Origin: Acinetobacter sp. WCHA45
GTDB lineage: Bacteria; Pseudomonadota; Gammaproteobacteria; Pseudomonadales; Moraxellaceae
Length of the DNA stretch: 64,000 nucleotides
Direction: 5' to 3'
Assembly (NCBI RefSeq): GCF_002165255.2
Contig: NZ_CP028561.1
Span: forward strand, 62,001-126,000
Both the position numbers and the translations under genes were made by a program. The stretch's first letter is position 1. Every line of letters begins with the position of its first letter. The notes under the pieces were generated by a model. The model ran no database searches, was not told the DNA's origin, and saw only the letters and a program-made list of their open reading frames with translations. Below are positions 37,799 through 47,117 of this stretch, piece after piece.

Positions 37799-39082
37799 AT
37801 GCAAAACAAATTAATGTCAATGTCCGTTCTTATGGCAGCGATGATGGGGGTAGGACTGGTCGGTTGTTCTAAACCAGCCGAAAAAACAGAAGCAGCAAAA
37901 ACAGAAACCAAGGCGGCAGCACCAGCCGCAAGTGGTGACACCATTAAGGTGGGGATTTTACATTCACTCTCTGGCACGATGGCAATTTCTGAGACCTCTC
38001 TGAAAGATACTGCATTGATGACCATTAATGAAATCAATGCCAATGGCGGGGTGATGGGTAAAAAACTCGAACCTGTCATTGTTGACCCAGCATCAGATTG
38101 GCCGCTATTTGCTGAAAAAGCACGTCAGTTAATTACTCAGGACAAAGTTGCCGTTATTTTCGGTTGCTGGACATCAGTATCGCGTAAGTCGGTTCTTCCT
38201 GTGGTTGAAGAGTTAAATGGTTTATTGTTCTATCCAGTGCAATATGAAGGTCAGGAACAGTCTAAAAATATTTTCTATACAGGTGCAGCACCGAATCAGC
38301 AAGCCATTCCTGCGGTGGAATATTTAATGGGTGATGAGGGGGGTAAAGCACAACGTTTTGTTTTACTCGGTACAGATTACGTCTACCCACGCACCACCAA
38401 TAAAATCCTGCGTGCTTTCCTGAAGTCTAAAGGTGTTGCCGATGCAGACATCATGGAAGAGTACACGCCATTTGGTCATAGCAACTACCAAACTATTGTT
38501 GCCAATATCAAGAAATTCTCCGCAGGTAAAAAGACTGCGGTGATCTCCACCATTAATGGCGATTCCAATGTTCCTTTCTATCGTGAGTTAGGTAACCAAG
38601 GTATTAAAGCTGCTGATATTCCAGTGATGGCTTTCTCAGTTGGCGAAGAAGAATTACGTGGAATTGATACCAAACCATTGGTGGGTCATTTAGCGGCATG
38701 GAACTATTTCATGTCAGTTAAAAATCCGAAAAACACCGAGTTTGTGAATAAATTCAAGCAATATGCGGTGGAGTACAAACTTCCAAATGCCGATAAAGTT
38801 GTGACCAATGATCCGATGGAAGCGACTTATGTTGGTATCAATATGTGGAAACAAGCGGTTGAAAAAGCAGGTACAACGGACGTTGATAAAGTTCGTGATG
38901 CGATGGCAGGTCAAACTTTTGCTGCGCCATCAGGTTATACCCTCAAAATGGATGAAACCAATCACCATTTACATAAACCTGTGATGATCGGACAAATCCG
39001 TGGTGATGGTCAATTTGATGTGGTTTATAAAACGCCTCAAACCATCAAAGCTGAGCCTTGGAGCCCATATATTCCTAAATAA
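37799..39082 (+). CDS. urtA: Urea ABC transporter, substrate-binding lipoprotein
   Basis: 427 residues. Signal peptide with lipobox V-G-C and lipid cysteine near residue 23, then a low-complexity A/K/E linker (24-42). The periplasmic binding fold contains H-S-L-S-G-T-M-A-I-S-E, D-P-A-S-D-W-P-L-F-A-E-K-A-R, F-G-C-W-T-S-V-S-R-K and Y-P-V-Q-Y-E-G-Q-E, all UrtA hallmarks that separate it from amino-acid binding proteins. It heads the urtABCDE operon. A terminator-like hairpin follows it. Confidence 0.95.
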   Translation: MQNKLMSMSVLMAAMMGVGLVGCSKPAEKTEAAKTETKAAAPAASGDTIKVGILHSLSGTMAISETSLKDTALMTINEINANGGVMGKKLEPVIVDPASDWPLFAEKARQLITQDKVAVIFGCWTSVSRKSVLPVVEELNGLLFYPVQYEGQEQSKNIFYTGAAPNQQAIPAVEYLMGDEGGKAQRFVLLGTDYVYPRTTNKILRAFLKSKGVADADIMEEYTPFGHSNYQTIVANIKKFSAGKKTAVISTINGDSNVPFYRELGNQGIKAADIPVMAFSVGEEELRGIDTKPLVGHLAAWNYFMSVKNPKNTEFVNKFKQYAVEYKLPNADKVVTNDPMEATYVGINMWKQAVEKAGTTDVDKVRDAMAGQTFAAPSGYTLKMDETNHHLHKPVMIGQIRGDGQFDVVYKTPQTIKAEPWSPYIPK

Positions 39083-39093
39083 TTGTTCCATGC

Positions 39094-39121
39094 AACCTGC
39101 TGTTTTGGCAGCAGGTTTTTC
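39094..39121 (+). terminator. Intra-operon hairpin between urtA and urtB
   Basis: 9-bp stem AACCTGCTG / CAGCAGGTT around a 6-nt loop followed by TTTCTT. Sitting in the 92-bp gap between urtA and urtB, it may end part of the transcripts so that the binding protein is made in excess of the permeases. Confidence 0.7.
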
Positions 39122-39174
39122 TTAGTTTTATTTCTGATTGATTGGTTTAAATAGAAAATATAAGGGGGAGTCTT

Positions 39175-40797
39175 ATGGCGAAACACTATGTTTTGGCAAT
39201 GCTCTGCATCATGGCACAGATCATGTTTAATCCTGCATGGGCAGAAGTTACCTCACCAACAACCGTGACGTCTACAACTTCTCAGGATGCCATCCAAACT
39301 TTTGTTAAATCTGACTTTGCTACTCGCCGTGCCATGTTGAATCAATGGCCAGCCAGTATTGAGCAACTCGATCAATTGGTCGCGTATATTGATCAAAATG
39401 AGTTATATACCGATAGTTCAGGTCATACTTACATTTTAAAAAACGATGAAAAACTATTAAGTTATCCGCAATTGCAAGCCATCGACACTTGGCCCTCAGA
39501 TTTATCTCAAGTGACGCTGGTCAATACTTTACGTAAGGCACTGAACTTTGGACAAGCCAAAGTTAAACTCAATTCAGACGATGCAGCACAACGTTTAGCT
39601 GCGGTGGACATTTTAGAAAATAATTTAGATGAGCTCGATGTATCAACGATCAAACAACTCTATCTCAATGAAAAAAGTGAAGCGGTTAAAGCACGTTTGG
39701 CACAACTGAAAGCACGTTTAGATTTTAATAGCTCAGATGAGTTTACTAAGATCGAAGCAGTAAAAGTTTTAGGGGATTCGAATCGTCCCGATGTATTCGC
39801 ATTGATTAACCAAAGCTTACAACAGCCACAAAGTAATCCTGCATTAAAAGCAGCTTTGCTTGAAGCACAAAATAAAATTAAAACGCGCATTCAAATCAGT
39901 GAATGGTCAGGGCATGTATTTTCAGGTCTCAGTACCGCTAGTATTTTACTTTTAGCAGCGCTTGGTCTTGCAATCACCTATGGTTTGCTTGGTGTCATCA
40001 ATATGGCACATGGTGAACTCATCATGATCGGTGCTTATACCACTTACGTCATTCAAAGTTTTTTTAAAACGCACTTTGCAGGCTTGGTTGATTGGTATTT
40101 ATTGGCTGCGATTCCTGCTGCATTTCTGGTGAGTGCGTTGATCGGTATGTTGATTGAACGTACTGTGATTCGCCCGTTGTATGGTCGCCAACTAGAAACA
40201 TTATTGGCAACCTTTGGGGTGAGCTTAATCTTGATGCAATCGGTTCGCATGATCTTTGGTGCACAGAATGTTGAAGTGTCGAATGTCGCATGGCTCAGTG
40301 GTGGTATTGCCCTGACGCCAAGCTTGATGTTGCCATATAACCGTATTGCGATTATTGGTTTTACTGTGGCGGTCTTACTGCTTTTAGTTTTCTTATTAAA
40401 TAAAACCCGTTTCGGATTATTTATCCGTGCTGTGACACAAAACCGTCAAATGGCGCGTGCCGTGGGCATTCGTTCTGCACGTATCGACATGCTGGCATTT
40501 GGCTTAGGTTCAGGCTTAGCTGGATTGGCAGGTTGTGCGTTAGCACAAGTCGGCAATGTCGGCCCTGATCTCGGGCAAAACTACATTATTGATGCCTTCC
40601 TTGTCGTTGTCGTCGGTGGTGTGGGTCAAGTATGGGGGGCAGTACTTGCAGCCTTAGGTTTAGGGATTAGCGGTACAGTTTTGGAGATTGGTCTAGGTGC
40701 GGTTTTAGCAAAAATTATTCTCTTGGTTCTTGTGATTTTGTTTATCCAAAAGCGTCCACAAGGTTTGTTTGCCATCAAAGGTCGTTTCGTGGAGTAA
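39175..40797 (+). CDS. urtB: Urea ABC transporter, permease UrtB
   Basis: 540 residues. Signal-like N-terminus (1-23, ending W-A-E), then about 220 residues of helical repeat-like extracytoplasmic sequence, then a LivH-type permease domain with N-M-A-H-G-E-L-I-M-I-G-A-Y-T near residue 276. The long N-terminal region is typical of UrtB and absent from LivH. The stop codon is followed within 4 bp by the urtC start, giving tight coupling. Confidence 0.95.
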   Translation: MAKHYVLAMLCIMAQIMFNPAWAEVTSPTTVTSTTSQDAIQTFVKSDFATRRAMLNQWPASIEQLDQLVAYIDQNELYTDSSGHTYILKNDEKLLSYPQLQAIDTWPSDLSQVTLVNTLRKALNFGQAKVKLNSDDAAQRLAAVDILENNLDELDVSTIKQLYLNEKSEAVKARLAQLKARLDFNSSDEFTKIEAVKVLGDSNRPDVFALINQSLQQPQSNPALKAALLEAQNKIKTRIQISEWSGHVFSGLSTASILLLAALGLAITYGLLGVINMAHGELIMIGAYTTYVIQSFFKTHFAGLVDWYLLAAIPAAFLVSALIGMLIERTVIRPLYGRQLETLLATFGVSLILMQSVRMIFGAQNVEVSNVAWLSGGIALTPSLMLPYNRIAIIGFTVAVLLLLVFLLNKTRFGLFIRAVTQNRQMARAVGIRSARIDMLAFGLGSGLAGLAGCALAQVGNVGPDLGQNYIIDAFLVVVVGGVGQVWGAVLAALGLGISGTVLEIGLGAVLAKIILLVLVILFIQKRPQGLFAIKGRFVE

Positions 40798-40801
40798 GCC
40801 A

Positions 40802-41872
40802 ATGAAAATCACTTCTTTATTTGCAGATAAACCGTATAGTGCAATTGCGATTGCCGTATGTTTTGCCGTGTTATTGAGCTTACCGTGGTTACATCTGTTA
40901 TCCCCTGATTCGACATTTTATCTGTCAGCGTATTGGATTACGTTGATTGGCAAAATCATGTGCTTGGCTTTGGTCGCTTTAGCATTGGATTTAGTGTGGG
41001 GCTATGCGGGGATTTTAAGCTTGGGGCACGGTTTATATTTCGCCCTCGGTGGTTATGCCTTTGGCATGTATTTGATGCGTGAATCCGCAGGCGATGGCTT
41101 ACCTGATTTCATGCGGTTCCTCAGTTGGACAGAACTCCCTTGGTATTGGGTGGGCACTGAGCATTTTGCTTGGGCGATGATCTTGGTTTTATCTGTGCCT
41201 GCATTAGTTGCCTTTATTTTTGGTTTCTTTGCTTTCCGCTCCAAAATCAAGGGTGTGTATTTCTCAATTATTACCCAAGCCATGACCTTTGCAGCGGCAC
41301 TCTTGTTCTTCCGCAATGAGACGGGTTTTGGTGGTAACAATGGCTTCACGGGTTTTAAAACCTTACTCGGTTTTGATATCACTTCAGCGCCGATGCGTGC
41401 CACTTTATGTTTTGTCACTGCTTTGGTTTTGATGCTGTGTTTTATCGGCTTACGTCAACTGATGAATCGTCCTTATGGTCGAGTGCTTGGCGCGATTCGT
41501 GACAGTGAAAACCGTTTGCAATATTTGGGCTATCGCACACTGTGGTACAAGCTTTCAGCATGGGTGCTATCGGCAGTGATTGCAGGTATCGCAGGGGCGT
41601 TGTATGTGCCACAGGTGGGCATTATTAACCCAAGTGAAATGAATCCAGTCAACTCGATTGAAATGGCAGTGTGGGTTGCCGCAGGTGGTCGTGGTACCTT
41701 GATTGGACCGATTCTTGGTGCAGGTTTAATCAATGCTGTGAAGACTTATTTCACAGTTGCAGCACCAGAAGCATGGTTATTGATCTTAGGTGCTCTATTT
41801 ATCGTGGTGACGATTTTCTTACCGAAAGGTGTGATTGGTTTATTTGACCGTTTTAAAAAGGAGAGCAATTAA
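40802..41872 (+). CDS. urtC: Urea ABC transporter, permease UrtC
   Basis: 356 residues from the ATG at 40802. LivM-type permease with about ten helices and the motifs L-S-L-G-H-G-L-Y-F-A-L-G-G-Y-A-F and R-D-S-E-N-R near residue 235. The gene is adjacent to urtB and its stop codon abuts the urtD start. A frame opening at 40769 runs further upstream but overlaps urtB and is not the likely start. Confidence 0.94.
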   Translation: MKITSLFADKPYSAIAIAVCFAVLLSLPWLHLLSPDSTFYLSAYWITLIGKIMCLALVALALDLVWGYAGILSLGHGLYFALGGYAFGMYLMRESAGDGLPDFMRFLSWTELPWYWVGTEHFAWAMILVLSVPALVAFIFGFFAFRSKIKGVYFSIITQAMTFAAALLFFRNETGFGGNNGFTGFKTLLGFDITSAPMRATLCFVTALVLMLCFIGLRQLMNRPYGRVLGAIRDSENRLQYLGYRTLWYKLSAWVLSAVIAGIAGALYVPQVGIINPSEMNPVNSIEMAVWVAAGGRGTLIGPILGAGLINAVKTYFTVAAPEAWLLILGALFIVVTIFLPKGVIGLFDRFKKESN

Positions 41873-42700
41873 ATGAGTGATTTATTCGTAGACTCTGCTC
41901 AACATGGCGGTCAACTCGGCGAGGGTTATGGACGCGCCAAAACTGAGGGCGCAGACTTTAGTCATGGGATTGCCTTGTATTTAGAAAAAGTCAGTGTGTG
42001 GTTTGATTCGTTTCGTGCGTTAAATGATTTATCACTGTACATCGCTGAGGGTGAATTACGCTGCATCATTGGACCTAATGGTGCGGGGAAAACCACATTA
42101 ATGGATGTGATTACAGGGAAAACTCGTCCAACCACGGGCACTGCTTTTTTTGGACAAAACTATGATCTTGCCAAAATGAGTACCGAGGAAATCGCAGAAG
42201 CTGGGATTGGACGAAAATTTCAAAAACCAACGGTATTTGAAAATTTTACAGTCATGGAAAATTTACTACTCGCTGCACCACGCGATAAGCGAGTGAAAAA
42301 AAGTTTGTTTAGCCGACTTGATCCAGAAGCACAGTTAGCACTGGAGGAAAGTTTGGAGCAAATTCGCTTAAAGGAATTTGTAAAAAAGCCCGCAGGATTA
42401 TTATCGCATGGTCAAAAGCAGTGGTTAGAAATCGGTATGTTATTGATGCAACGTCCGAAGCTGATTTTATTGGATGAGCCTGTGGCAGGAATGACTGATG
42501 CGGAAACAGAACGCACTGCTGAATTGTGTTTGGAATTGAAAAAAAATCATACGCTGGTGGTCGTGGAGCATGACATGAGCTTTATTGACACTATCAGCGA
42601 GAAAGTTACGGTATTGGCGCAAGGCGCAATTTTGGCAGAGGGCACATTGGCAGAGGTACAAGCCAATGAAGATGTGATTGAAAAGTATTTGGGACGCTAG
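41873..42700 (+). CDS. urtD: Urea ABC transporter, ATPase UrtD
   Basis: 275 residues. Walker A G-P-N-G-A-G-K-T-T near residue 66, signature L-L-S-H-G-Q-K-Q-W-L-E-I near 177, Walker B L-I-L-L-D-E-P-V-A-G-M near 199. The modified S-H-G-Q signature instead of S-G-G-Q is typical of UrtD. An extra 30-residue polar N-terminus precedes the ATPase fold. Cytoplasmic energy source for UrtBC. Confidence 0.94.
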   Translation: MSDLFVDSAQHGGQLGEGYGRAKTEGADFSHGIALYLEKVSVWFDSFRALNDLSLYIAEGELRCIIGPNGAGKTTLMDVITGKTRPTTGTAFFGQNYDLAKMSTEEIAEAGIGRKFQKPTVFENFTVMENLLLAAPRDKRVKKSLFSRLDPEAQLALEESLEQIRLKEFVKKPAGLLSHGQKQWLEIGMLLMQRPKLILLDEPVAGMTDAETERTAELCLELKKNHTLVVVEHDMSFIDTISEKVTVLAQGAILAEGTLAEVQANEDVIEKYLGR

Positions 42701-42709
42701 GAGACTGCC

Positions 42710-43408
42710 ATGTTAGAAGTGAAAGAAGTTAACCAGTTTTATGGTGGTAGTCATATTCTGCGTGACGTGTCTTTTCAAGCGCCTGTAGGGGAATGCAGTG
42801 TCGTTCTAGGACGGAATGGCGTTGGTAAAACCACGTTGCTGAAATGCTTGATGGGGATTCTCCCGATTAAATCAGGGCAGATTTTGCTAGATGGCAAAGA
42901 TATTGCCAAAATGTCCCCTGAGCAACGAGTACGTGCAGGATTGGCTTACGTGCCGCAAGGACGAGATATTTTTTCAACTTTAACCGTAGAGGAAAATATC
43001 TTAATTGGTATGGCGAAATTTTCAGGTGCGAAAACGCGGAAAGTACCGAGTCATCTCTACGAAATTTTTCCTGTCTTGGATGAAATGAAGCATCGCCGTG
43101 GTGGAGATTTGTCAGGTGGTCAACAGCAACAGCTCGCGATTGCGAGAGCGTTGGCTTCGGAGCCAAGAGTCTTGATTTTGGATGAACCGACTGAGGGGAT
43201 TCAGCCCTCGATCATCAAAGACATTGGTCGAGTGATTCGTAAATTAGCAGATCAAGGGGAAATGGCGATTGTCTTAGTCGAGCAGTTTTATGATTTTGCT
43301 GAAGAGCTTGCAGATAACTATACGGTGATGGCGCGTGGACAAGTGATCGCACAGGGGCAAGGTGCGGAAATGCCTGAAAAGGGAATAAGGGAATTGGTGG
43401 CGATTTAA
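42710..43408 (+). CDS. urtE: Urea ABC transporter, ATPase UrtE
   Basis: 232 residues, LivF-like. Walker A G-R-N-G-V-G-K-T-T near residue 34, signature L-S-G-G-Q-Q-Q-Q-L-A-I-A-R-A near 135, Walker B V-L-I-L-D-E-P-T-E-G near 155. It ends the operon and is followed immediately by a terminator. No urease or urea amidolyase gene is in the window, so the urea would be hydrolysed by enzymes encoded elsewhere. Confidence 0.94.
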   Translation: MLEVKEVNQFYGGSHILRDVSFQAPVGECSVVLGRNGVGKTTLLKCLMGILPIKSGQILLDGKDIAKMSPEQRVRAGLAYVPQGRDIFSTLTVEENILIGMAKFSGAKTRKVPSHLYEIFPVLDEMKHRRGGDLSGGQQQQLAIARALASEPRVLILDEPTEGIQPSIIKDIGRVIRKLADQGEMAIVLVEQFYDFAEELADNYTVMARGQVIAQGQGAEMPEKGIRELVAI

Positions 43409-43409
43409 T

Positions 43410-43434
43410 AAAAGCCTCGTAAGAGGCTTTTTTA
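43410..43434. terminator. urt operon terminator
   Basis: 9-bp perfect stem AAAAGCCTC / GAGGCTTTT with a GTAA loop and T6, overlapping the convergent GNAT gene end by a few bases. Confidence 0.92.
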
Positions 43435-43983
43435 TTGAGTAGTTGAAAGTTGTAGCTGCATCCAAACCAAGTCACGCCATTGTCCAAATTTTTGTCCCAC
43501 TTGTGGCATATAGCCAGTTTGAATAAAACCAAGTTGTTGATGTAATACGATTGAACCCATATTTTCACTATCAATCGCAGCCACCATGATATGCATGTTT
43601 TGTTGTATCGCGAGATGGATCAGTTGTTGCATCAAGGCTTTGCCTAGACCTTGACGTGCGTAGCTTGGATCAACAAAAACAGAATGTTCGATACTCTGAC
43701 GATAGCCGCTGATACTACGAAATGCAGCATAGTAGGCATAGCCAGCAACTTTATTATGGTGTTGGTCTTCAACCACAATCATTGGGAATTGCTGCTGTTG
43801 CATGTCTTGAAAACGTTGTTGATATTGTTCTAAAGCAACAGCTTGATCGTTCCAGTTGGCTGTACCCATCAGGATTTCATGATTATAAATCGTAAGAATC
43901 TGTTCCAAATCATTTATCGTGGCAAAACGAATTTGATAAGGTGAATGCAAAGGATGTGCTGCAAGCTTAAGTTTGAATGGCAT
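43432..43983 (-). CDS. GNAT acetyltransferase, phosphinothricin acetyltransferase-like
   Basis: 183 residues. Motif A of the GNAT fold is visible as V-F-V-D-P-S-Y-A-R-Q-G-L-G-K-A-L-M-Q-Q-L near residue 100. N-terminal I-Y-N-H-E-I-L, T-A-N-W and C-terminal Q-L-G-F-I-Q-T-G-Y-M-P-Q-V-G-Q-K-F-G-Q-W-R-D are typical of the phosphinothricin/methionine-sulfoximine group. The real substrate is probably an amino-acid-like amine. Confidence 0.85.
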   Translation of the reverse strand: MPFKLKLAAHPLHSPYQIRFATINDLEQILTIYNHEILMGTANWNDQAVALEQYQQRFQDMQQQQFPMIVVEDQHHNKVAGYAYYAAFRSISGYRQSIEHSVFVDPSYARQGLGKALMQQLIHLAIQQNMHIMVAAIDSENMGSIVLHQQLGFIQTGYMPQVGQKFGQWRDLVWMQLQLSTTQ

Positions 43984-44032
43984 GGATGAATTAATGAAAG
44001 TTCACATATTCTGAATATGCGTGATTGCAAAA

Positions 44033-44062
44033 AAAACAGCAAGACTAAGCTTGCTGTTTTTC
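44033..44062. terminator. Terminator between GNAT and Tsx-like genes
   Basis: Perfect 11-bp stem AAAACAGCAAG / CTTGCTGTTTT with a 6-nt loop. The minus strand reading fits the end of the Tsx-like gene at 44077. Confidence 0.9.
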
Positions 44063-44076
44063 AATTGATTGACTGT

Positions 44077-44814
44077 TTAGAAATGATATTTCACTAAAGC
44101 ACTGACATTGTTTTCGTCGCTGCCTTGGATACCAAATTTGTTATTCCAAACAGAGTGTTCAATACCTAAATATAAACGTGTTTCAGGTGAAATATGTTTA
44201 CCAACATTCCACTTATATTGAGTCGTCCAGTTGAGTTCACTTGCGTGACGCTCGTTACCGTCGTGTGCAGCACTTGACCAGTCAAGGAAACCATCGACCA
44301 AGAAATCTTCAGTTGATACTTTAAATGGCAATGCATAGGCAATCGTCATTTGATAGTCATCAGCAGTTTTTTCATTATTGGCACGGTAAAAGTTTATATT
44401 CGCATATTGGAAATATGGAATTGCTAAATCAAAGCCTACGCCGTACAAGAAGTTGTCAAAGTTATTGCCATTGGCACTATTGCTTTCCCATGTTGTTGAG
44501 ATCAACACATCTTTGACTGGGCCGAAAGCAAGTTTTTGACCAGAAATTTCGCCTAAGCTCAAACGAGGAGAAAGTTCGAAATAGGTACTTTTGTTGTCGT
44601 CACCACCACGCATACGATCCATAAAGAAGAATACGTCGGCATATTGTACTTTTGCAGCGTATTCGACAGTTAAAGTCGTTTGTTTTTCATCGACAACTTC
44701 ATAGTTCTCACCGTATAAACCAGTGAGGCTAAAATCTTGCCAAATAGGCTTTGCCTGAACGAAAGCTGCTGTAGATACCAATAAACAAGTCGCTGCAAGT
44801 TGCTTCAATTGCAT
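44077..44814 (-). CDS. Tsx-like nucleoside-specific outer-membrane channel
   Basis: 245 residues with a signal peptide (1-21, ending V-Q-A-K) and a 12-stranded barrel pattern ending in the C-terminal phenylalanine Y-H-F. W-Q-D-F-S-L-T-G-L-Y-G near the N-terminus and E-H-S-V-W-N-N-K-F-G-I near the end match the OmpK/Tsx family, which passes nucleosides. Assignment of the substrate is by family only. Confidence 0.75.
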   Translation of the reverse strand: MQLKQLAATCLLVSTAAFVQAKPIWQDFSLTGLYGENYEVVDEKQTTLTVEYAAKVQYADVFFFMDRMRGGDDNKSTYFELSPRLSLGEISGQKLAFGPVKDVLISTTWESNSANGNNFDNFLYGVGFDLAIPYFQYANINFYRANNEKTADDYQMTIAYALPFKVSTEDFLVDGFLDWSSAAHDGNERHASELNWTTQYKWNVGKHISPETRLYLGIEHSVWNNKFGIQGSDENNVSALVKYHF

Positions 44815-45185
44815 TTAAAAAATCCCCCCAAAAATGGCGTGTCAAGCATACAAGGAATTAAGCAAAAATAAAGCCAAATTTGACCAGATGCTCAAAAGAT
44901 TTGTATAGAGCCGACCAAAAGAAAAAAGCCAATGAATTTAAAAATCTTTTTGATCAAGTTTTAATAAAAATGTCAAAAATCAGCTTGCATATTTGTTATG
45001 AAAGTCAGATATTGGAGTTATAGAAGATCTTCTTAACTACTGAAAAGCAACAGATGCGAAGCAAGGAGACCACAAGCATTTACATAATCAGAATATACAA
45101 CTGCACTGAATGAATGCATGCTCAAAGTGTGCCAGATAACAAAGTTTTGTAGCACCGTCTCAATAGAAAAGAGAGGAAGATATTT
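44815..45185. other. Intergenic region, Tsx-like gene / HPF-type gene
   Basis: 371 bp of AT-rich DNA upstream of both genes. The only clear element is the Shine-Dalgarno AGAGGAAG (about 45172-45179) of the HPF-type gene. I see no gene or hairpin of note. Confidence 0.5.
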
Positions 45186-45560
45186 ATGAATATTGAAATC
45201 CGTACAGATAAGAACATTCAAGGTAGCGAACGTTTAATTAGTTATGTCCGTGCAGAACTTACGCAAGAATTTCAACGCTATAGCGAGCGTATTACACATT
45301 TTTCGGTTCATATTAGTGATGAGAATGGGGAGAAAACGGGCGATCATGACAAACGTTGTATGATCGAAGCTCGTCCAGCAGGCCTGAAACCTGTTGCTGT
45401 GACAAACAAGGCGGCAAATATCGATGCATCTATCCATGGTGCGATTGATAAACTAAAACGCAGCCTGGAACATTTATATGAGAAAAAAGACCATCACCGT
45501 GGTGGTTTACCAGAATATGTTGACGTCGATGACGATGTAAAAGTTGATGATGAAGCGTAA
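45186..45560 (+). CDS. HPF/RaiA-family ribosome-associated protein
   Basis: 124 residues. The beta-alpha-beta-beta-beta-alpha pattern of the S30AE family is recognisable: F-S-V-H-I-S-D-E-N-G near residue 40, C-M-I-E-A-R-P-A-G and a helical L-K-R-S-L-E-H-L. The C-terminus is strongly acidic (D-V-D-D-D-V-K-V-D-D-E-A). Family members stop or dimerise ribosomes in stress. It differs from the canonical 95-residue HPF encoded near rpoN, so it is probably an additional paralogue. Confidence 0.75.
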   Translation: MNIEIRTDKNIQGSERLISYVRAELTQEFQRYSERITHFSVHISDENGEKTGDHDKRCMIEARPAGLKPVAVTNKAANIDASIHGAIDKLKRSLEHLYEKKDHHRGGLPEYVDVDDDVKVDDEA

Positions 45561-45572
45561 AGATAAACGCGA

Positions 45573-45601
45573 AAAAAAAGTCCAGTTTTGGGCTTTTTTT
45601 T
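45573..45601 (+). terminator. Terminator after HPF-type gene
   Basis: Stem A7-GTCC pairing with GGGC-T7 (one G-T pair) around a 6-nt loop, then T-rich DNA. Confidence 0.8.
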
Positions 45602-45701
45602 TGTGTATATCAAATTTATACATGATTTTTAGGTTGTTTTATAAAATCCTGTCGGGATATTCGGCATAATAGAAACATTAAATACATTGTGAGAATTGGT
45701 C

Positions 45702-46247
45702 ATGTTAAGTAAGCAACAGCAGGCCTTGGTGCAAGCCATACAAAAACTCGATTTAGACCAAGTGCAATCTTTACTTGCTGAAGGACTCGACCCGAACTTT
45801 ATTGATCCTGAACATGGTTTCCCAGTCTCTATTTTATGTGATGGCTTATTTGTGTGGTGGGAGAATGTCTGTGAAGCTTATGAAGCAGGTCAGCCATTGA
45901 CTGAAGCAGACAAACAACAACAATTACAAGTTTATCAAGACATTTTAGAAGCATTAATTCAAGCGAAAGCCAATCTTCATTTATGGGATGCGGAAGAGTT
46001 TTATGGTCCGCTTTGGGATGCTGCAAGTTCAGCATGCGCACCTGTGGTTCAACGCTTACTCGATGAAAAAGTCGATCCAAACACAAGAGATGAAGAGGGT
46101 CTAACGATTTTGTCTTCAATTAGCCAACTGTTTTTTGATTGTGATTTTGATGAAATTGACTGGTCAGAATCTTTGGTAGAAGAGCGTGAAACACTCGAAT
46201 TATTACGCAAACATGGCGCAAAAATGTCAAAAGAGCTAACGGCATAA
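45702..46247 (+). CDS. Ankyrin-repeat-like protein
   Basis: 181 residues from the ATG at 45702; a TTG at 45696 would add two residues. Weak ankyrin pairs are visible at L-D-L-D-Q-V-Q-S-L-L-A-E-G-L-D-P-N, at A-P-V-V-Q-R-L-L-D-E-K-V-D-P-N-T-R-D-E-E-G and in the final L-E-L-L-R-K-H-G-A. No signal peptide. Such proteins bind other proteins; no partner can be named. Confidence 0.65.
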   Translation: MLSKQQQALVQAIQKLDLDQVQSLLAEGLDPNFIDPEHGFPVSILCDGLFVWWENVCEAYEAGQPLTEADKQQQLQVYQDILEALIQAKANLHLWDAEEFYGPLWDAASSACAPVVQRLLDEKVDPNTRDEEGLTILSSISQLFFDCDFDEIDWSESLVEERETLELLRKHGAKMSKELTA

Positions 46248-46278
46248 CTCTAGCCAACAAGATATAAAGGGGAGAACA

Positions 46279-47046
46279 ATGGAAAAGTTTCAAGTATTAG
46301 GCTTGGTTGCTGCATCAATCATGACAACAGCAACATTTGCAGCAGAATTTTCTTTTGACCGTCCTGGGGCTGGCATGGGCACGGGGATTACGCCAGTAGG
46401 GCATTTGGCTTGGGAACAGGGACTACCCTCGGTCAGCTATCAGCAGGACAATGTTGCTGGGGCAAAAGACAAAACCTTAACCCTGAATGCAGATATGTTA
46501 TTGCGTACAGGTTTAGCTGATGGTTTGGAATTACAATTGGGTTGGCAAGGGCCAGTTTGGCAGCAACATAAATATGCAGGCATGAAAAAAGAAACCAACG
46601 GTTTAGGTGATGTCAGTATTGGTTTGAAAAAGGCGATTAATTTAAAAGATGATCGTTTAACAATGGCATTGTTAGCAGAAGCGATTATTGCGACTGGCAA
46701 TGATGAATTCACGAATCAAGATGATATTTATAGCCTCACTTCAGCAGTTGCGTATAAGTTCAGCGATTTGCTGGGTACATCAATTACCATGCGTTATGAA
46801 GCACAAAACAGTGATTGGGCCGTGACTGCAATTCCAACCATTGATTATAAAATTGCGGGTAAATTATCTGGTTTTTCAGAGTTTGTTTATCGTAAAGCAG
46901 AAAGCCAAGACTATGAATATGGTTTAGGAACAGGTTTAGTCTATAGCTTAAATGATCGAGCTCAACTTGATGCCAGTATAGGTGTGGATTTGAATGGCGA
47001 TCAAAAAAGCTATAACGGTGGTTTAGGTTTATCTGTTTTATTCTAG
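46279..47046 (+). CDS. Outer-membrane transporter-like protein (phenol MetA family)
   Basis: 255 residues. Signal peptide (1-22, ending T-F-A-A), beginning of the mature chain F-S-F-D-R-P-G-A-G-M-G-T-G-I and regular amphipathic strands ending in L-F. It fits the PF13557-type transporter/MetA barrel, a family of unclear substrate. The gene is 31 bp after the ankyrin gene and about 70 bp before dsbD. Confidence 0.7.
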   Translation: MEKFQVLGLVAASIMTTATFAAEFSFDRPGAGMGTGITPVGHLAWEQGLPSVSYQQDNVAGAKDKTLTLNADMLLRTGLADGLELQLGWQGPVWQQHKYAGMKKETNGLGDVSIGLKKAINLKDDRLTMALLAEAIIATGNDEFTNQDDIYSLTSAVAYKFSDLLGTSITMRYEAQNSDWAVTAIPTIDYKIAGKLSGFSEFVYRKAESQDYEYGLGTGLVYSLNDRAQLDASIGVDLNGDQKSYNGGLGLSVLF

Positions 47047-47117
47047 TCAAAATCTCCGCTAACTTTTGAAATCATTCTACAAAATGAGTCTTAAGTTATC
47101 GGAAGAGTTACAGTGAG

